Of a stretch of 64,000 nt of DNA, positions 55,523-64,000 are shown in pieces; the stretch's first letter is position 1, and each line of letters starts with the position of its first letter. Under the pieces are notes generated by a model. The model saw only the letters and a program-made list of their open reading frames with translations, had not been told where the DNA came from and did no database searches. The translations under genes were made by a program, and so were the position numbers. Origin of the DNA: Neonectria sp. B-13 (lineage: Eukaryota; Ascomycota; Sordariomycetes; Hypocreales; Nectriaceae). Location of the stretch: NCBI GenBank assembly GCA_002682825.1, contig NOKP01000023.1, positions 1-64,000 of the forward strand, written 5' to 3'.

Positions 55523-58500
55523 GAGGGGACGAAGCACGTCAAGCCTAGCCTGAGTCACATCTCCAAAGACACATTCCAGTGCAATCTACGTTCAGTGTGT
55601 GATAGGTTATGTCTCATGTGCTGCTGCGTATTTTCTTTTCTCAGGTATCGATCGCACTTGATTGCTTGCTTTTGGCGGTTCCTCGTTATCACCAAGTGAA
55701 ACGCTTATCAGGGCGGCCGTAGCACGGTCTAGACTCCAGTCGGCAGTGTTCTAATCGCTCTTCGATAATTGTGACTGTCGGTACTTCAAATCTAACGCAG
55801 GGTTTTCGTAGTTTTATTGCGTATCTATTACCCAACTCTTTGTCAGTTTGAGGTCATTAGACCACTAAATCCAGCTCATCGGACGGTCAACATCGAGACT
55901 CGGGGAAAATCGCCGGTTACAACCAAAACTTGATAAATTCCGGGCCTCACCGACTTCTAGTATCTTTCAGACAATATGCGCAAGTGGCATTCAGGTTGCA
56001 TCGGATCACCGATGTCGCTAGCTTCATTGGTTTTGATGGACTGCGCATGATCCCACTCGAGAAACGATGCCGCCACTGATCGTCGAGATGCATTAGTGAG
56101 GTAGGCAAGTAGGGTCGCATCCGGTCCATGTGAAAATGGATCGGCCAATCTGGTGATTCAGTTTCCAGGCTCGGAAGAACAAGAAGTCGTTTCTGTATCC
56201 TAAAATACCTATTGTTGGAGGATACCGACCGACCTTCAATGTTAGAGTTCTTCATTTCGCGGCGCCCACCTTAATGGTCTTGTGATCGGTAGAGTACGAC
56301 TAGATGCCGAGGGGCAAGCGGTCCGGCTTCCAGCCGTTGACGCGTCCAGTCCTGCATGTGTACCCACGAGCCTCGGACAGCCTTGGACGAAATACAGCCA
56401 CCATAAAGTGATCTAGATAATAATGACACTCAGATTTGGCGATGCACCGACGTTGTGTCGCATCCGATCTTGTTTAGGTTCACGTGCTGGCACCCATTCC
56501 CGAATCTCAGTTCACCGTTCCCATGAGATTGGCATGCGTCTGCGTGGTGCCATCGGCCAAGGTGCACGCGCCCGAATAGAAGGTGAAGAGTCAAGTGACT
56601 TCGGAGGAATCGACGACTACCCCTCATTTGATCTGAACCGTGATTGTGGTTCCATATACAAGGCTAGAAGCATGGGGTTTAGGTATTTCGCTAATATGCC
56701 AAGCTTCAATCAGCTGTCGCTACCCTAGATGGTCGAGTCAGAGTAGGCAGGGAAAGGCGGATGAGTCTTGTTCGATGTCGGGTCGCTAACCTCGGGTCGA
56801 CTGGAGGGGCCGGCAACTCATCCGGCGTGAAGAGGATCCGTCGCCTGCTTCACTGTTCAGTGGATGTTTCAAATGCGTTGGTCGGCAATGCTGCGTGAAT
56901 TTCCGTACCTAGTACGAAATACCTCGTTGTGCAGATAGGCGCCGCCTGGTGTCTCATTGCGATGCGACTTAATCAGCCAACCGAGGCCTTTTCCCTGCCT
57001 GGGCACCCGCTAACAGGTCTCGAGGCGGCCATATTGGCATACGCTACACTACAGGGCGTAGTAGGCTCACATGCCGTGCCATTATTCACTGCTTGCACGG
57101 GAGAACCGAGAAGCTTCCGAGATGATATTGGGGAGGATCTGAGGACGAAGAATTCAATGCGTGCGCTTGCGTGGTGGCCGATGTGCTCGTGGTTGGATCA
57201 GGGATGGCCCCCGTCTCGAAAGCGTCCCACTTGAGGGTCGACACGTGGGGACTTGGGCATCGTACTTCGTGCATATTCGTACTGGATAGTTGAGCCGGCC
57301 GGGTAAGGCTTGGATTGGATTGGAGTTGCGGCCTTGGTTGTTGTTTGAGTGGCTTTGTGTGTGCATCTGCTGTCAGTCATCCCATGTTCTTTATGCCTTT
57401 ATATTCATCATCATCCCGACTGCTTGATTCGCTTCAGCACAGCACAGCACATCTCAGCAATAGCACAACCAACCATGGCTTGCTTCTTGTGTTCATTCCG
57501 TCCCTCTCCAGAGAGAGAGTTGTGTAGCGTGCCGCGGCCCGCAAAAGCCAAGTCGAACAGAGTCCTAGCTCGCTAGTCTAGCCCCTGTGTGTCTTGGTAA
57601 GTTGGTGGGCCAGCGTGACCAGGACCAACTCCCCTGTCGTTGGTGTGTCAAGCTGATTGTCGTGCATGGTTGGTGTGGGCGGACTGGGGATTGTCTTGGA
57701 ACTTGGAGGGTCCAAGTGGCAGTTGGTGGCGGGTGGGCTCTGTTCGACCTGCAGAACTCCTGCAGGCAGATCGATATTTCGTCAACGCGTTCGCCTATGA
57801 AGGCCCGGCGTCTGCCTTCTGGGCGTCTTCTTTCACATGCGTTGCGTGCGTGTGCCGGCCGCGAGAAGGGAGACGTGGTGCCTCCCGGATAGACGTCGTA
57901 CACTTCCGTCCGAGCTGGACCCCCTCCAGAGCAAACAAATGTCTTTCTTTTCAGGTCCGTCCAGCAGTGAGTAGTCACCGTGTCACCGTCACCCCACACA
58001 CTCCAGCTGGGCACCCCAGGGCTTGATGTGGGCTTGATCGTCCCCTCCAACTCTCCCCTCGATGCACGGTTGTCGGTGATTGGGGGCGTCTCCGGGCAAG
58101 GAGCAGACACAGAGTCACAGAGGACTGCGAGCATGTGAAAGACAGCCAGCAGCTCTTCTGTTCCCATGTGCGTAGCAGAAGCCAGCCCGTGCGCGTCATC
58201 TGATCCGAAGCCCAAGAGACCGAGAGACGTAATTACTGTAGGCAGACTGGAGGCTTGTCGTGGTATTAAAACGCTTGTGTGCGCGTCGCCGTTCCATCTC
58301 CATTATTACGGTGCTGACAACAAGTTTCTGTCCGACACATTCTCGCATTCTCGCCACCGGCGTGCATGCAAGCTTCCTGCAAGGCCCCAATTTACGCTTG
58401 CTTTTTGAGTTGTGCGCCTGTTACTGCTCCGGGAGCTCCCAGCCTACCTTCGCTATCCGTCGGCTTCACATCACCCGCCACCTGGGATTACCGGTATTCT

Positions 58501-59917
58501 GACTCCCCTGCGACATCGGGCCGGGGCATGGCTGGCGAGAAGGGTAAGGTGACCTTGGCTTGGTTCGGCTTTACTACTACGTAGTATGTAGTCATCGGAT
58601 AGCTCTTCTGTAGAGAAATCACGAAATACCTACTAGTCTACGGATACCTACAGGGCAACAGTGGCTAACAAACGATCCGTCGTGGCACCAGGCGATCGTC
58701 CATTCTCCAAGCGAATCGAATCTGTGGGCACACTGGCCTGACTGTTCGGCGTTCGGTATCGCCGCTGGCCTCATCCTGTCACGTCACCAATCGACTATTG
58801 AACTACACTACGAAGTCCACTACTGGTAAAAACCTGCTGCCCGGAACCGAGATCATCGAGTACCTCACGGATACATCGTCTACCAACAGACAACAACACT
58901 AATAACAACAAACCAAAACCCACGAGAACGAACCGGTCTTTGCTCGTCTCAACCCGGCAAGGGTTTCCCTCAAGCGGCCACACTAAAGGCGCTCCCCTCA
59001 CGACGCTATTCTCGTCGTGCATGACACCACGCTGCGCCTTGACGCTGGCGCCGTGGCCTTTCATCTTGTTGGAGACTTGCTGGACGCTGGACGCTCTGGT
59101 CCGTCAATCCGTCTCGTCCCGTCTCCGATAAGTCTCCCAGGCTCCTCCTCGCCTCCTCAGAGCCCTAGCAGCCTACCCTTTTACCCACCAACCTGCATGC
59201 TTCACCGCCCAATCACCCCGGCCGCGAAGAGGGCAAGACAGGCACAGAGCCACACAGGACCCTGGACCTGGCATCTTGACTCCTCTTCGGTTCTCTCCGT
59301 TGCTGCTCCTCCCTCTCGTTAATTACCCCTCTGGAAGGAAATCCTCAAGGCTTCTCGCTACTACATAGTACGGAGTACCTAGATTGCTAGACTTCCACCC
59401 CCCCTGCTTAGACCCCTCTTGGCACTATTCCCGCAAGACGTGCCTCCACTGCACTACCTAGACCCGCGTTGCAGTCTCGCGTCAAGGCTTTGTACTGCTA
59501 CGCTGCCTCTGCGCTATTGAACCACCGGTGTCCCCCCGCTGCAGAGGTCGTCATAATAAGAAGCCTGCAGACCGCAACTTCAAGGCCCGGTCCGTTGCTC
59601 TCGTTTCTCCCGCAACGCCCTTTCTCGCCTCACCGCGTTCGCAGAGACTCAACTGACCTGGCTGGCTGGGACCGGAAATTACGTCTTGTGGTTTTGGGGA
59701 ATGGGAGTAGTTGACCGCCACCAGTCCTTTGGTCCTTCATAATCGCCTTCATCCTCATCTTCAACCTCAACACCGTCCTCGTCTACGTCCTCGCCTACGT
59801 CCTCCTCGCCTCTTCAGTCACCAACCACCACCACCGCAAGATACAACAAAACAACACAAACCCGCAATCATCATTGCTCTCTCACACGCAGCCTGGCCCC
59901 CGTCGAATGTGCCGGTC
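55523..59917. other. Long spacer with no accepted gene
   Basis: About 4.4 kb. Frames up to 216 codons (57565-58215, minus) have Pro/Arg/Thr-rich low-complexity content and no recognised domain; others overlap in several phases. The last 1 kb is pyrimidine-rich on the plus strand and probably includes the promoter and a long 5' UTR of the gene at 59918. A TACGGAGTA 9-mer is at 59369-59377. Confidence 0.4.
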
Positions 59918-60799
59918 ATGGAGGAAAGGTCAAGCTCTAGGGCGTCGGGAACGACCTACCACAGCTTCAACGAGATAGAGCTGTTCGAGCCTGCATCCCC
60001 CCCGCGGCCTCCCGTCACCTACGACAACAAGAGCCTCCAGCATCTCGAGCACCTGCAGCGCGAGTTGCAACGTCAGCAGCGTGAGGCTTTACTGAGGGAC
60101 CAGCCTCAGCCCACCCCGGCCAAGATGCAGCGCCAGGACTCGGGCTACGAGTCCACCACGCCTCCTCGCCGTGCCTCGACGTCCAACTCTCACCCCTCGA
60201 CGTCCTCCTCTCATCCTCCCGTCGTGAGACGCTCGTCCAACGGCTCATCCAACGGTGGCAGCGGAAGCGGCAGCGGCGGTGGAGTCACATCCCGCTTCCG
60301 CAACCGTCCGTCCCTACGCCGCGCCGCGCAGTCTCACCAGAGCGCCCGCAACAGCAACCAGTCTCTCCATCCCGTCCGGTCCAATGGCTCGGTCCAGCCC
60401 GGCGCGGGCTTCTTCCACTTCCCGTCGCCGGACCCGATCCAGCTCGCCGACTCCGAGCCCGACGCTCGGGTCGCTCCTACGCCTGCTCCCACGCCACCGC
60501 CGCAGACGACGCACTATTGGACCAGCGACCGCACCCGTCGTCTCGAGTACGCCGCCATTGACGCCGCCACAAGGGGCGTCAAGGGATGGGTCATGAAGCA
60601 CCTCATCCCCGAGTGCTTTGTGCCCAAGTCGAACAGGCACGTCTCCTTTGACGACGACTCTGGCAGTGTGCGCCGGTACAGGCTCGATCTCGAAGAGGAC
60701 GACGAGAAGGTGGCACGCGACAGAGGCATGCGCCGACGCAGGGGATGGCGATTCTGGCGACGCCGCAAGGCAGACCCCGTTTCGCCTACGCTCTACTAA
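59918..60799 (+). CDS. Hypothetical low-complexity protein with a basic C terminus
   Basis: A 293-residue single-exon protein, family not recognised. The start is the ATG at 59918 (MEERSSSRASGTTYHSFNEI); the frame extends 69 codons upstream but begins there with a non-ATG codon and a Pro/Arg/His-rich composition unlike a protein start. In order: an acidic/aromatic N terminus, a short Gln/Glu-rich helix (LQHLEHLQRELQRQQREALL), Ser/Thr/Pro- and Gly/Ser-rich linkers, then a more ordered part (WTSDRTRRLEYAAIDAATRG, VKGWVMKHLIPECFVP) and a strongly basic tail (RRRRGWRFWRRRK) that could bind membranes or nucleic acid. The codon bias (GC-rich third positions) matches a real gene. The ordered part may be a conserved ascomycete domain. 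No function is proposed. Confidence 0.72.
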   Translation: MEERSSSRASGTTYHSFNEIELFEPASPPRPPVTYDNKSLQHLEHLQRELQRQQREALLRDQPQPTPAKMQRQDSGYESTTPPRRASTSNSHPSTSSSHPPVVRRSSNGSSNGGSGSGSGGGVTSRFRNRPSLRRAAQSHQSARNSNQSLHPVRSNGSVQPGAGFFHFPSPDPIQLADSEPDARVAPTPAPTPPPQTTHYWTSDRTRRLEYAAIDAATRGVKGWVMKHLIPECFVPKSNRHVSFDDDSGSVRRYRLDLEEDDEKVARDRGMRRRRGWRFWRRRKADPVSPTLY

Positions 60800-61451
60800 T
60801 CCCTTTTGACCATTTTTGGTTTTCGCTATCGATTTTTTTAATTTCGTTTTTTGCATTGCATGGGAGCAGCATCGTTGGCGTTATATACCCGCTGGCTTTT
60901 TGTCATGGCATACAGGCTCGCATGATACAGGATAATTGATTGAAGCATACAGAAGCAGCAGCAGCAGCATGATACAGAAGGACCAGCTAGATGAAGCATG
61001 ATGGATGACAGATGATGGACGTTGGATGAAGCACGATTAAGGTTGTAGTGAGTGTTCAGGTAGGTGTCTTTGTTCGAACAGTCAATTATGGCACAATTAC
61101 ATTGCGTTGCATTGATACTTTTCTCAAGCAAGGGGGTTTGGTCATGAGGCTTGAATCTAACTTTGAATGGTGGCGCCTTTGTGAGGTCCGTACTCGTTTC
61201 TTTGTTCCAAGAACGCACACGGACTGGTCAAGGGAACATGCTAAACAGAGGCCTACCTCGCCATCCTCAAGTAATAAATATGTTAACTCGCTCGTTCTCC
61301 CCATCTTTTGATGCTGTGCTGTAACCGGACAGATTGCAATACTTGTCATTGGCCTTGAACAAAACTCCGACGGACAACAGCAATAACAACAACTAGCAGG
61401 CAAGCCCCGCAACATCTACCACAGGAGATACGATACGCAAGGTTTGAAAAG
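60800..61451. other. Spacer between two plus-strand genes
   Basis: About 0.65 kb holding the 3' UTR of the upstream gene, the short AGC/GATGAAGCAT low-complexity region, and the promoter of the gene at 61452. Opposing frames up to 126 codons show no domain. Confidence 0.45.
60954..60968. repeat. (AGC)5 microsatellite in a low-complexity stretch
   Basis: Five AGC copies, followed to about 61040 by degenerate GATGAAGCATGATGG-like units. It lies in the 3' region of the gene ending at 60799. A simple-sequence feature without implied function. Confidence 0.85.
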
Positions 61452-63302
61452 ATGGAAGGCGGATATGAAGAATCCGAGCCGAATTGTGAGAGCCCTCGAA
61501 ACATCGCGAGAGCGGTATTGGCTATGCTTCCGACTCCATCCCCGGAGCCCTCCGCTTTAGTGGACCCCTCGCCGGAGCGGGGTCCACATCGGCGTGCAAC
61601 CCGGACGTCCGGGTCCGGATCTAGGAACGGCCCCCTGGTTGATGCATCGCGACGAAATGACAACTTACAAAAACAAGCCGGACCCCGTAGCTCGAGACAA
61701 GCGCGGATCGATGAGACTGTCGACAAAGTGTCCCTCGACGTGGCCACGGTCGTGGTCAACATGCAGGAGTACTACGACTCGGAGCTCGAGGCGGAGCGCC
61801 ACCGCAACGGCGAGCTGCAACAGAAATGCGAGGGCTTGGAGCAGAAGCTGAAGATGTTGGAAATAAAGGGCAATGCGCACGCTGTCTTGATGCGTGGGTT
61901 CGTGGACTTTATGGATCAGGTCAAAAACGGCGAGTTTGCTAATGTTATGAGCCGCGAGAGCCCCGAGGTTGAGATTGCGCGGCGGATGGGAAGCGGATAC
62001 CTGCATCAAGTCCGAGCCATCACCTCGGATTCGAATTCGGGACTACCACCAGTTGAGGACGTGGGAGGCGAGGAGGATGTTGATAACGAATTGTACACGG
62101 ACGTTCAGGGTAGGATATCCGAAGACAACGGCGGCGAAGTACACGGTACACCCGAATACATAAACAGGGTATCAAGAGAGCTCGACACGACATTCGATGA
62201 TGCCCGCGGGAAACTCGAAGACATTGGCAGGAGACTCGAAGGAGTCGACAACGATGATGTGGTTCAACACGAAATTGACATCCCAGAAACCACACAACTT
62301 CCCCAGGATGAGCACGACTCAGCCGAGTCCCCCGACACTTTGGTCACGTTTGACAGACTGCCGTCGAGCCCCGACTTATCCAGGTTCACTGCGCCCTTGC
62401 GAAGCACAGGCACACGAGCCGTGAAGCGGCGAGACCCGCCCACGGCTAGGCAGCGCAAGATCAAGCGGAGAGCAGGAATGAGCGAGCAGGAAATCCACGA
62501 GTGGAAGCTGGAAATGGCAGTGAAGTATCTTGAGTACTCCAAGGAGGAGCAGGAGCTTCGATTCACAAGCGTGAGTCCTGCGGCGGATGATGGAAGCCAG
62601 ACTGTCGCAGGTGATAGCAGCCAGATCCAGGCTAGCTCTAGTCAACGGACGCTGCGGAAAACCTCGAGGTGGAGGGCCATCAACGATGTCTCCTCAGATC
62701 CCTTGTCTCCCGTTCTGCACATGCCAGGGCGCGAGAAGGTTGATTCGGACTATGAGCCCGCCAGTGATGACGAGGAAATGGACGATGCTTCCACCATGTC
62801 GACGCCTCGTTCTCCATCGCCAGATGCCGGCGAAGTGTGTGAGGAACTCAACATCGAACCGGCGCCCCCTCCTCCCCTAGAACCAGCTTCCAAACCACGC
62901 TATTCGACCCTCCGAAAAAAAGGTACCCGTGCCGCCTCAGGCCGTGTCGCCTCGGGCCCCCCCGGACGCCGGTTCCAGTTCCATGGCATGCCCAAGACCG
63001 TGGCCATGGTGTGGGAAGAGTACAAACATGGCCTCCACGGCAACCCGGCCATCGAGTCCCTGGAGCATGCCTACGGCACGCAGTGGCGCACGGGGACGCT
63101 CATAGAGAGGAAGTACGCTAGCAACTACGTGGGCCTCCGCCAGAAGGTGGTGCGCAAGGTGGAGGAGATGTGCGAGGCAGAGGGCATCGATGCACGTGAG
63201 GTTTGTTCGCGGCTGGATGACAGGGTTGATGGGAGGATGCAGTTGCTGTTGAGTGTGTTGAGAGAGGGGCAGGATCCATTGAAGGTAATTGACAAGAGAT
63301 AA
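61452..63302 (+). CDS. GCR1_C-type DNA-binding domain protein with N-terminal coiled coil
   Basis: A 616-residue single-exon protein. A disordered Ser/Pro-rich N terminus is followed by a charged coiled coil (EYYDSELEAERHRNGELQQ and onward, about residues 105-140), a long acidic middle region, a basic patch (RQRKIKRRAGMSEQEIHEWK) and, at about residues 505-585, a domain of the GCR1_C type: GMPKTVAMVWEEYKHGLHG, then IESLEHAYGTQWRTG and the basic IERKYASNYVGLRQKVVRKV. In yeast Gcr1 this domain binds DNA at glycolytic promoters, and the same fold occurs in Crypton mobile elements and genes domesticated from them. There is no tyrosine recombinase domain here, so it is not an active Crypton. Role as a DNA-binding regulator is inferred. 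The start is the ATG at 61452; no introns are needed. Confidence 0.8.
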   Translation: MEGGYEESEPNCESPRNIARAVLAMLPTPSPEPSALVDPSPERGPHRRATRTSGSGSRNGPLVDASRRNDNLQKQAGPRSSRQARIDETVDKVSLDVATVVVNMQEYYDSELEAERHRNGELQQKCEGLEQKLKMLEIKGNAHAVLMRGFVDFMDQVKNGEFANVMSRESPEVEIARRMGSGYLHQVRAITSDSNSGLPPVEDVGGEEDVDNELYTDVQGRISEDNGGEVHGTPEYINRVSRELDTTFDDARGKLEDIGRRLEGVDNDDVVQHEIDIPETTQLPQDEHDSAESPDTLVTFDRLPSSPDLSRFTAPLRSTGTRAVKRRDPPTARQRKIKRRAGMSEQEIHEWKLEMAVKYLEYSKEEQELRFTSVSPAADDGSQTVAGDSSQIQASSSQRTLRKTSRWRAINDVSSDPLSPVLHMPGREKVDSDYEPASDDEEMDDASTMSTPRSPSPDAGEVCEELNIEPAPPPPLEPASKPRYSTLRKKGTRAASGRVASGPPGRRFQFHGMPKTVAMVWEEYKHGLHGNPAIESLEHAYGTQWRTGTLIERKYASNYVGLRQKVVRKVEEMCEAEGIDAREVCSRLDDRVDGRMQLLLSVLREGQDPLKVIDKR

Positions 63303-64000
63303 GAAGTCATGTATTGGTGCTTTGACTCGATAGACGGATAGTAAACATGCTTGTACGGATATCTAGTCAGTTGTTTGTAATGCCTGTGACAATACTTATT
63401 TTTGTCTGGTGTACGGCACAACCAACATCTTCCTATACTTTTCAGTTCATCTCTCTTCACAGAGGCGGTCGTGTGGACTTTGCTATGATGACCAAATTGA
63501 CCAGAATTCTCGTCATTAAATGCTTAGATGTACTTCTCTATTTAGAAAATTTGCAACATTTCTTGCATACACTGATCAAAGGGAGGGGTAGCTGGGAATC
63601 TTTGCTAGAAATCCGTCACACAGAATATGCAACGGTTACCGTTAGGATACTTGGAAACGGCCTCCCTTGGAGTTATCCGAACAGATAGTAGATGAAGCTG
63701 AAATCCTAGAATGCAAAAGACCTTGCTTAATCATTCCTTTCCAATCATCTTGTCCAAGTCCGATGTCGTTTGAACTTCGCCATGTGCTTGCGGAAGCGTC
63801 TCAAGAACAGTGGCAACTTTACTTTGTTCTGGCCCTAGACATGGAAGCTAGTATCAGTGTTCACAGCTAGTTCTCTGCATCTCTTTCAACAGCGTCCCTT
63901 GTGTCCATTCGAAAGTGGGATTAGCTCAAGGAACTCCCTTTCATCAATGATTGTTCCGCATTGTGAGCCGCCGAACAATAGGGGGGTTTGATGCGAACAA
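63303..64000. other. Non-coding stretch at the right window edge
   Basis: About 0.7 kb of AT-richer sequence after the GCR1_C gene. A 113-codon frame (63347-63688) and a 67-codon frame show no domain. A gene continuing beyond the window cannot be excluded. Confidence 0.4.

Noticed and set aside
57565..58215. A 216-codon minus-strand open frame
   Set aside because: Low-complexity Pro/Arg/Thr-rich content, no domain, and other long frames overlap it on the opposite strand.

Overview
The window reads as nuclear DNA of a filamentous ascomycete (Pezizomycotina, probably Sordariomycetes). This is inferred from many short introns (about 45-95 nt) with GTAAGT/GTGAGT-type donors and CTAAC/CTGAC-like branch sites, from typical fungal families (HET, Zn2Cys6 regulators, PDR-type ABC transporter, PD-(D/E)XK nuclease-like protein, KN-homeodomain/C2H2 protein, GCR1_C protein), and from long non-coding spacers. 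No RNA gene, CRISPR array or complete transposon was recognised. Exon boundaries were placed by hand from splice motifs and reading-frame continuity.

Left part (1-36 kb) is accessory in character: sparse genes, many of them broken. In order: a dead RNase D-like exonuclease copy; a secreted Ser/Thr-rich protein interrupted by a stop; a frameshifted Cys-rich single-pass membrane protein; an intact DUR3-type urea transporter with a cluster of GATA sites upstream; a decayed hypothetical gene; an NmrA/isoflavone-reductase-like enzyme facing a Zn2Cys6 regulator, with three near-identical CGG-N13-CCG sites in their two promoters; a 40-copy 13-bp minisatellite; a PD-(D/E)XK-like gene; a bacterial-looking amino-acid racemase; a disrupted gene holding an aminotransferase-V relic; a HET-domain gene; a HAD dehalogenase; an alpha/beta hydrolase; a truncated Zn2Cys6 regulator with a damaged splice donor; a cupin; and a cytochrome P450. 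Hydrolase, regulator, cupin and P450 sit close together like the remains of a small metabolic cluster, but no backbone synthase is present.

Right part (36-64 kb) looks more like core genome, with long intact multi-exon genes: a KN-homeodomain plus C2H2 regulator; a full-length PDR/ABCG multidrug transporter whose upstream region has a tandemly duplicated 43-bp unit carrying a yeast-type PDRE core; the intact RNase D-like exonuclease that is the paralogue of the dead copy at the left edge; an acetyl-CoA hydrolase/CoA-transferase of the ACH1 family; a ferric reductase; a low-complexity conserved-looking protein; and a coiled-coil GCR1_C-domain protein. Large spacers (49-52 kb, 55.5-59.9 kb) hold only unconvincing short frames.

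The most interesting candidate system is the regulator/oxidoreductase pair at 12.1-16.0 kb with its shared palindromic sites. Next are the duplicated PDRE-like unit before the ABC transporter, the racemase as a likely gene-transfer case, and the disrupted gene at 23-24 kb.
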